Assembly (NCBI RefSeq): GCF_000764645.1
Contig: NZ_JRGK01000023.1
Span: 1-44,810, forward strand
DNA length: 44,810 nucleotides
Direction of reading: 5' to 3'
DNA from: Aeromonas finlandensis
GTDB lineage: Bacteria > Pseudomonadota > Gammaproteobacteria > Enterobacterales > Aeromonadaceae
The stretch's first letter is position 1. The number at the start of each line of letters is the position of its first letter. The translations under genes and the position numbers were made by a program. The notes below the pieces were generated by a model. The model had not been told where the DNA came from and searched no databases. It saw nothing but the letters and a program-made list of their open reading frames with translations. Below are positions 36,981-44,810 of this stretch, in pieces.

Positions 36981-37057
36981 TTCACTCTCTGTGATACGGG
37001 TGAAGATGAGAGGTGAGACTCCAGAGACGCATGGCTCACTCTCTATGATACGGATGA
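36981..37057. repeat. Duplicated 3' end of rlmH
   Basis: A 23-base block at 37035-37057, the last seven rlmH codons with the stop, recurs at 36981-37003 with three mismatches, 54 bases downstream of the gene end. Confidence 0.82.
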
Positions 37058-37503
37058 TTGGTGGTGATGCTCCAGGCCCGATAGAGGCTCTCGGCCACCA
37101 GTACCCGCACCAGCGGGTGGGGCAGGGTGAGCGGTGACAGTGACCAGCTCTGCTCGGCGGCGGCCTTGCACTCGGGGGACAAGCCTTCCGGCCCGCCCAC
37201 CAGCAGGGCAACGTCGCGGCCATCGAGTTTCCACGCTTCCAGCTGGGTCGCCAGCTGCTCCGTGGTCCAGGGCTTGCCCGGAATATCGAGGGTGACGATG
37301 CGCGATCGCCCCGCGGCTGCCAGCATGGCTTCCCCTTCCTTCTGCAGGATGCGGGGAATGTCGGCATTTTTGCCCCGTTTGCCAGCGCCGATCTCGACGA
37401 GTTCAAACGGCATGTCTTTGGGGAAGCGGCGACGATACTCTTCGAAGCCATGCTCTACCCAGGCGGGCATCTTGGTGCCCACCGCAATCAACTGGATCTT
37501 CAT
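37036..37503 (-). CDS. rlmH: 23S rRNA pseudouridine-1915 N3-methyltransferase RlmH
   Basis: A SPOUT-class methyltransferase acting on the 70S ribosome at helix 69. The 155 residues match E. coli length and show [14 protein letters not shown] (SAM loop), [14 protein letters not shown] and the conserved C-terminal HPYHRE. It lies 19 bases downstream of rsfS, the same pairing as in E. coli. The terminal codons have a copy 54 bases further on. Confidence 0.97.
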   Translation of the reverse strand: MKIQLIAVGTKMPAWVEHGFEEYRRRFPKDMPFELVEIGAGKRGKNADIPRILQKEGEAMLAAAGRSRIVTLDIPGKPWTTEQLATQLEAWKLDGRDVALLVGGPEGLSPECKAAAEQSWSLSPLTLPHPLVRVLVAESLYRAWSITTNHPYHRE

Positions 37504-37506
37504 GGT

Positions 37507-37540
37507 CGTTACACTTGTGCTCTTATTGCGTATTCACTTG
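37507..37540. repeat. Short repeat at the rsfS-rlmH junction
   Basis: On the minus strand, CAAGTGAATACG (37540-37529, last rsfS codons) is echoed by CAAGTGTAACG (37517-37507), just before the rlmH ATG. The match is short and needs a one-base gap, so it may be chance. Confidence 0.35.
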
Positions 37541-37864
37541 AGCGGCACCGCTCCACAGCTTTTCCAGTTGGTAGAAGTCACGATGTTCATCCTGCATCAC
37601 ATGCACGATCACCGAGCCCATATCTACCAGCACCCATTCACCGCTCAGTTGCCCTTCCACGCTCAGCAGATCCAGACCCGCGTGGCGGGCCTCGCTGGCC
37701 AGATGGTGGGCAATGGCGCTGACGTGACGACTGGAGTTGCCGGAACAGACGATCATGGTGTCAGTAATGCTGGATTTGCCGCGTACATCGAGGGTGATGA
37801 TGTCGCGACCTTTCATGTCATCGATCTTGTCGATGATAAAGGCATGCAGTTCTTGGCCTTGCAA
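37523..37864 (-). CDS. rsfS: Ribosomal silencing factor RsfS
   Basis: Binds ribosomal protein L14 and blocks subunit joining when nutrients are low. The 113-residue protein carries the full RsfS/Iojap domain: [37 protein letters not shown], and [17 protein letters not shown]. It is followed closely by rlmH. nadD lies 103 bases upstream; the E. coli cobC gene between these is absent here. Confidence 0.96.
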   Translation of the reverse strand: MQGQELHAFIIDKIDDMKGRDIITLDVRGKSSITDTMIVCSGNSSRHVSAIAHHLASEARHAGLDLLSVEGQLSGEWVLVDMGSVIVHVMQDEHRDFYQLEKLWSGAAQVNTQ

Positions 37865-37967
37865 TGAGTCTCTCCTCTGTTCCGGCGCGCAGCGTTTGCG
37901 TCAGGGCGGCGGATTATATCATGGTCACTCCCGTTTCCCATCGGGCGGGGCGGGATTACGACAGGGG

Positions 37968-38660
37968 CTAGCGGCGGTTGGCGCGGTAGAGCCTCTGTTG
38001 ATCAATATAGTGCGCCACCGACTCGGGCAAGAGGTAGCGGGTATCTTGCCCCGCATCCAGCAGGGCCCGCAGCCGGGTGGCAGACAGTTCGATGGGCTGG
38101 TTGTCCGCCAGCCAGATATGACCGGCCAGACGCTGGTGCAGCGAGCTGGCATCGCGGGTGTGATGGCGCGCCAGCAGTTGCGCTACTTCGGCCGGATAAT
38201 CCGGTTGCCAGCCCGGCCGCACGCTCACCACCAGATGGGCATAGTCGAGTAGCTCCTGCCAGCGGTGCCAGCTTGGCAGGCTCAGCAGGGAATCCATCCC
38301 CATCAGAAAACAGAGCGGCGTATCGGGCAGTTCATGACGCAGCTCGATAAGGGTATCGATGGTGTAAGAGGGTTTGTCCCGTCGCAGCTCCCGCTCATCC
38401 ACCACAAAGTTCCGGTTCTCCGCCGCCGCCAGTTTGACCATGGCGAGGCGCTGTTCGCTCGAGCAGAACGGATTGGCGCGGTGGGGCGGGATATGGTTCG
38501 GGATCAGCCGCATCTCGGCCAGCCCGAGGGCATCGCGTGCCTCGATGGCCGGGCGCAGATGGCCGATATGGATGGGATCGAAGGTGCCGCCAAGCAAACC
38601 GACAGGTGCCTTCAGCTGGTTGGCAGGAGCCTTCAGCAGACTGATTGCAGCCTTCAGCAC
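37968..38660 (-). CDS. nadD: Nicotinate-mononucleotide adenylyltransferase NadD
   Basis: Makes nicotinate adenine dinucleotide in NAD synthesis. The 230-residue protein has the nucleotidyltransferase signature GLLGGTFDPIHIGHLRP, NHIPPHR and the C-terminal ELSATRLRALL. The N-terminus is about 15 residues longer than usual because it contains three 7-codon repeats beginning LKA (LKAAISL, LKAPANQ, LKAPVGL). The only start before the repeats is GTG 38660, overlapping the holA stop by 7 bases. An internal start after the repeats is possible but no ATG is available there. Confidence 0.95.
   Translation of the reverse strand: MLKAAISLLKAPANQLKAPVGLLGGTFDPIHIGHLRPAIEARDALGLAEMRLIPNHIPPHRANPFCSSEQRLAMVKLAAAENRNFVVDERELRRDKPSYTIDTLIELRHELPDTPLCFLMGMDSLLSLPSWHRWQELLDYAHLVVSVRPGWQPDYPAEVAQLLARHHTRDASSLHQRLAGHIWLADNQPIELSATRLRALLDAGQDTRYLLPESVAHYIDQQRLYRANRR
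38598..38660 (-). repeat. Three 21-base tandem repeats at the nadD 5' end
   Basis: On the minus strand each 21-base unit contains CTGAAGGC followed by a diverged tail: at codons 1-7, 8-14 and 15-21 of nadD. The period is in frame, so the repeats lengthen the protein by multiples of seven residues. Confidence 0.72.
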
Positions 38661-39691
38661 GGGCTGCTCTCCATCACCAGCGGCAGCGGGGTGCCATCAC
38701 GAAAGCCGAGGGCAATGGTCTGCAACATCAGCCAGGCCTGTTCGGTATCGAAGCGGCGCTGGGCGTCGTCCAGCTGTGCCATCAGCTGCCACAGTTGCTG
38801 CAACTTGGCAAACGGCAGTCGGGTCAGCGCCTGCTGAATGAGCTGCTGGCGGCTCTGCCAGATGCGCAGGCGGCTGAAGTGCTCTCCCAGCGGCTGGCCG
38901 TTGCGCATGGCCAGCGACAGCTCGGTCAGCTGCTCCAGCTCGCGGCAAAGGGTCCAGGCCAGCATCCCCGGCTCGGTGCCTTCGGCCCGCAGGGCGGCCA
39001 GAATGCGCTGGGCCCGGTTCACCTTGCCCTCCAGCAGGGTATCGACCAGCTGGAACGGGGTGAAGTGGGCGTGGCGGATAATGGTCTCTTGCAGATAGGT
39101 GACGCTGATGGGCTGGGGCGGCGAGAGCAGGGTCAGCTTCTCGATCTCCTGACTGGCGGCCAGCAGGTTGCCCTCATAGGAGTGGCACATGAAGTTGATG
39201 GCATCCGGCAGCGCCTTGAGGCCGAAGCGCTGAAAACGGGCACTCATCCAGCGCGGGAAGAACTTGGGCTCCGGATGGTTGACCGGCACATAGGTGCCGA
39301 TCTGGTAGAGCTTGTCGAACCAGGCTGCCTTCATCTGGGTCTGGTTGAGGCGACCGCCACTCAGCACCAGCAGCAGGTCGGGATGGAGCTGTTTGCCAAT
39401 TTCGCTGATGCGGGCGGCCAGATCCTTGTCCACTTTGGCGGGCAGCTCCAGCTCGATGATCTGGCGGGCGGAGAAGAGGCTCATCGCCTGACAGGCATCG
39501 TAGACCTGATTCCAGTCCAGACCCTGTTCCACCACGAAGGTGTGGCGCTCATCGAAACCCTGCTTGCGGGCGACCTGGCGGATGGCATCGATGGCCTCCA
39601 GTCGCAACAGGGGCTCGTCGCCAAAAACGAGATAGCAGGGCCGAAGCCCTGCTTTGAGGTGGTCACCAAATTGCTCAGGGTAAATCCGCAT
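38654..39691 (-). CDS. holA: DNA polymerase III delta subunit HolA
   Basis: The clamp-loader subunit that opens the beta clamp. The 345-residue length is typical. Family features are LVFGDEPLLRLEAIDAIR, a delta-wrench segment QAMSLFSARQIIELELP, and CHSYEGNLLAASQEIEKL. The ATG at 39691 shares a base with the stop of a 33-codon micro-ORF that separates it from lptE. In E. coli lptE and holA overlap directly. Confidence 0.96.
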   Translation of the reverse strand: MRIYPEQFGDHLKAGLRPCYLVFGDEPLLRLEAIDAIRQVARKQGFDERHTFVVEQGLDWNQVYDACQAMSLFSARQIIELELPAKVDKDLAARISEIGKQLHPDLLLVLSGGRLNQTQMKAAWFDKLYQIGTYVPVNHPEPKFFPRWMSARFQRFGLKALPDAINFMCHSYEGNLLAASQEIEKLTLLSPPQPISVTYLQETIIRHAHFTPFQLVDTLLEGKVNRAQRILAALRAEGTEPGMLAWTLCRELEQLTELSLAMRNGQPLGEHFSRLRIWQSRQQLIQQALTRLPFAKLQQLWQLMAQLDDAQRRFDTEQAWLMLQTIALGFRDGTPLPLVMESSPC

Positions 39692-39811
39692 CAGAAGCTT
39701 GCCTGACTGAAATGAAGGCGCACAAGCGTAGCTGCATGCTTTGGCTGCTTGAACTGCGATTTGTCACTAAATAGCTCAGGGTAAATCCGCATCAGAAGCT
39801 GACCTGACTCA
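39661..39811. repeat. Duplicated lptE/holA junction
   Basis: A 48-base block at 39662-39709 recurs at 39763-39810 with 43 matches, 101 bases apart; the central 27 bases are identical. On the minus strand each copy reads: end of lptE, TGATG overlap, first codons of holA. Confidence 0.88.
39691..39792 (-). CDS. 33-codon micro-ORF between lptE and holA, made by duplication
   Basis: The frame starts at ATG 39792, which overlaps the lptE stop (TGATG), and stops at TGA 39693-39691, which overlaps the holA ATG. Its N-terminus MRIYPELFSD mirrors HolA MRIYPEQFGD and its C-terminus AATLVRLHFSQASF mirrors the LptE end AANQVIRQLSQVSF. It therefore looks like the filling of an old tandem duplication of the junction. 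Both coupling sites survive, so it may be translated in passing. I would not assume the peptide has a function. Confidence 0.4.
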   Translation of the reverse strand: MRIYPELFSDKSQFKQPKHAATLVRLHFSQASF

Positions 39812-40274
39812 ACTGCCGGATCACCTGATTGGCCGCCTGCTCCTGCATTTCGCGGTTGAGCTGCTCCTGCTCACGGGAGGAGGCGAGCGCTGCATCCGGC
39901 TTGTTGAGGAAGCTGCGGTTGAAGTTGATGGGGAAGACCTGAGTCGGCTTGCCCGGCACCGAGATGGTGAACTGGGTACCAAAGCCCAGCACATACTCGG
40001 TATCGACCCCTTGGGCGTTGACCGAGGCGACCTGACTGGTGCTGCCTATGCCACCCAGAGTGAGCACCGGAATGCCCTCCTTGTCGGCCAGGGTCACGCC
40101 AGAGGCCTTCAGGCGGGTGGTAACCATCCGGTAGAAGTCGCTCTTGTTGTCGCCCACGACCTTCATGGTCATCAGCTCGCTCGGAATGCCGTTGCCGCGC
40201 ATGTGAAAGCCGCAGCCTTGCAGCAGCAGACCAGCCAGCACGATGGCCATCCAGCGGGTGAAGATGGTGCCCAT
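39792..40274 (-). CDS. lptE: LPS-assembly lipoprotein LptE
   Basis: The outer-membrane plug of the LptDE translocon, which inserts LPS. The 160-residue lipoprotein has lipobox LQGC (Cys21) and then the family start GFHMRG. It is rich in beta strands, with a C-terminal helix (QEQLNREMQEQAANQVIRQL). ATG 40274 follows AGAGGATTTTCT; a longer frame from 40292 lacks a ribosome site. It lies downstream of leuS. lptD is not in the window. Confidence 0.94.
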   Translation of the reverse strand: MGTIFTRWMAIVLAGLLLQGCGFHMRGNGIPSELMTMKVVGDNKSDFYRMVTTRLKASGVTLADKEGIPVLTLGGIGSTSQVASVNAQGVDTEYVLGFGTQFTISVPGKPTQVFPINFNRSFLNKPDAALASSREQEQLNREMQEQAANQVIRQLSQVSF

Positions 40275-40358
40275 AGAAAATCCTCTTTGCATTAAGGGAA
40301 AGCGGCGGGCGCAGGGCCCGCCGTTATCATCCGTTTGCTGTCACAGATTGGCAATGAT

Positions 40359-43699
<3,341 letters not shown>

Positions 43700-43730
43700 G
43701 TCATGCCATCAATGCGGACGAGATAACGAG

Positions 43731-43758
43731 CAAAAAGGCGCCATCAGGCGCCTTTTTC
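43731..43758. terminator. Bidirectional terminator between ybeL and the pmbA-like gene
   Basis: An 11-bp stem AAAAAGGCGCC/GGCGCCTTTTT with an ATCA loop, A-rich and T-rich on its two sides, between convergent genes. Confidence 0.92.
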
Positions 43759-43792
43759 TTACTTGCCGGTCTCACCGGGGCGTTTACTTGCC
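43759..43792. repeat. Short repeat at the end of the pmbA-like gene
   Basis: TTACTTGCC at 43784-43792 (stop plus the last two codons on the minus strand) recurs exactly at 43759-43767, 25 bases downstream of the gene end. Confidence 0.45.
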
Positions 43793-44810
43793 CGCGACGG
43801 AGAGACCGCCAAAACGGATAAGCGGGGCGTAGAAGCCCTTGCCGTCGTTGTGGTGCAAGGTGTCACCGACCGCTTCCAGCTCGCCCAGCAGGCGGTAGAA
43901 GTTGCCCGCCACCGTGATGCCGCGTACCGGCTGGAGCCGCACGCCATCGCGACAGAGGAATCCTGACGCGCCAAAGGAGAAGTCGCCGCTTACCGCATCG
44001 GCACCTGAGTGCAGACCGTCCAGCTTGACCAGCTCCAGATAATCGCCGCTCTGCACTTCTGCTTCGCAGTGCGGGCCCGCGCCAAACACCAGATGGCGAG
44101 CGGTCACATCGAGAGCGCTGCGAGCACCGCGGGCGGCCGAGCCGTTGCTGGCGACGCCAAAGTGGCGGGCGGTGGCGCTGTTGTGGAGCAGGGTTTTCAG
44201 CTCGCCGTCGCCAATCAGCAGCAGATCCGAGGTAGCAGCCCCCTCGCCATCAAATGCCTTGATGTTCATGCCGCCCGGCATATAGACCCGGCTCTCCAGA
44301 GTGAGCCAGCGGGAGGCGACGCTCTGCCCCACCTTCTCCCGCCAGGGGTTGATCCCCTGCTGGGCCCACTTGCCCGACAGTACCCCCTGAAAGCAGCCAA
44401 ACAGGCTGGCGAAGCAGTTGGTGCTGAAGATGACGCTGTAGCGACCGCTTGATACCGCCTCGCCCGGCAGCAGGTCGCTGGCGACGGCATAGATTTGTGC
44501 GATGAGTCTCTGGCTATCCAGTTCGTCGAAGCGACGGCCATACTGCCCCTGCGAGTGCATCGACTGGCGGCCATCCCGCTCCACCAGCGCCGAGGTGTAG
44601 CAGCCGACGCTGAACTCGCCGTGCTGGCAGAGGGTACCCTGACTGTTGGCGAGCCAGAGCTGGCTCTCCCCTTCGAAGAAGCTGTTGTAGGGGGCGCCGC
44701 TCACATCGGGCATCGCCAGCATGTCAGACTCCAGGCGCAGGGCCAGGGCGATCTTCTCCTCTACCGGTGTGGTATCGGGCTGGTTGATCTCGGCGCAATC
44801 TGTGGTGAGC
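43784..44810 (-). CDS. TldD/PmbA-family metalloprotease-like protein, 5' end outside window
   Basis: The frame is open from the stop at 43784 to the window edge, so at least 341 C-terminal residues are present and the start lies beyond 44810. The C-terminal third follows the TldD/PmbA pattern: an SGDFSFGASGFLCRDG segment, then RGITVAGNFYRLLGELEAVGDTL, matching PmbA GDYSRGAAGF and ITIAGN. TldD/PmbA proteins form a protease complex active on unfolded peptides. Divergence from E. coli PmbA is substantial and the family zinc motif was not located, so this is probably a paralogue rather than pmbA itself. An internal ATG at 44722 is not the true start. Confidence 0.78.
   Translation of the reverse strand, partial: LTTDCAEINQPDTTPVEEKIALALRLESDMLAMPDVSGAPYNSFFEGESQLWLANSQGTLCQHGEFSVGCYTSALVERDGRQSMHSQGQYGRRFDELDSQRLIAQIYAVASDLLPGEAVSSGRYSVIFSTNCFASLFGCFQGVLSGKWAQQGINPWREKVGQSVASRWLTLESRVYMPGGMNIKAFDGEGAATSDLLLIGDGELKTLLHNSATARHFGVASNGSAARGARSALDVTARHLVFGAGPHCEAEVQSGDYLELVKLDGLHSGADAVSGDFSFGASGFLCRDGVRLQPVRGITVAGNFYRLLGELEAVGDTLHHNDGKGFYAPLIRFGGLSVAGK

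Noticed and set aside
35334..37016. 560-codon plus-strand frame opposite mrdA
   Set aside because: A mirror of a firmly identified gene with no recognisable domain or ribosome site; explained by codon bias.

Overview
The window is a gene-dense, GC-rich stretch of a gammaproteobacterial chromosome. Gene content, gene order and protein sequences point to Aeromonadales, most likely Aeromonas. This is inferred from recognised families and gene order; no database search was possible. It is almost entirely core genome. I see no prophage, integrase, transposase, CRISPR array, tRNA or rRNA, and no defence or secretion island.

Layout. 1-8100: trmB-yggL, glutaminase glsA, a secreted three-domain rhodanese, two small envelope proteins (YgdI/YgdR-like and DUF2541), mogA facing the other way, a DUF3135 protein, the yjjPB exporter pair and folA. 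8150-12000: an AT-rich leader, then the proVWX glycine betaine/proline ABC operon with overlapping genes. 12097-16407 (minus): the cysJIH sulfite/PAPS reduction operon. 16605-19255 (minus): prfB-lysS, with the programmed +1 frameshift of RF2 intact. 19508-26400: a chemoreceptor with an amino-acid-type dCache motif, gltS, ansA, yeaC and a long-form GAPDH. 26604-27972: a DUF2989 lipoprotein and a NUDIX hydrolase. 28345-43059 (minus): a 14-gene block in the familiar order leuS-lptE-holA-nadD-rsfS-rlmH-mrdA-rodA-mltB-rlpA-dacA-ybeD-lipB-lipA, joining tRNA charging, LPS export, replication, NAD synthesis, ribosome maturation, rod-shape wall synthesis and lipoate metabolism. 43205-end: ybeL and the 3' part of a TldD/PmbA-family gene that runs off the window.

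How genes work together. CysJ and CysI form sulfite reductase and CysH supplies the sulfite. ProV, ProW and ProX form one osmoprotectant importer. MrdA (PBP2) and RodA form the elongasome synthase, with MltB, RlpA and DacA trimming the same wall. LipB and LipA attach and then mature lipoate. GltS, AnsA, GlsA and the dCache receptor all concern acidic amino acids and amides, but they are separate transcription units.

The least expected signal is not a gene. At many gene ends a short, imperfect second copy of the gene terminus (start region, or last codons plus stop) lies 13-107 bp away. The clearest cases are trmB, gap, lipA, rlmH, nadD, the lptE/holA junction and leuS. At lptE/holA the duplication has created a 33-codon micro-ORF chained by TGATG overlaps to both neighbours. 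Other points of interest are a signal-peptide-like N-terminus on ProW, an MltB without a lipobox that overlaps rlpA by 59 bp, and a REPIN/MITE-like element after ansA.
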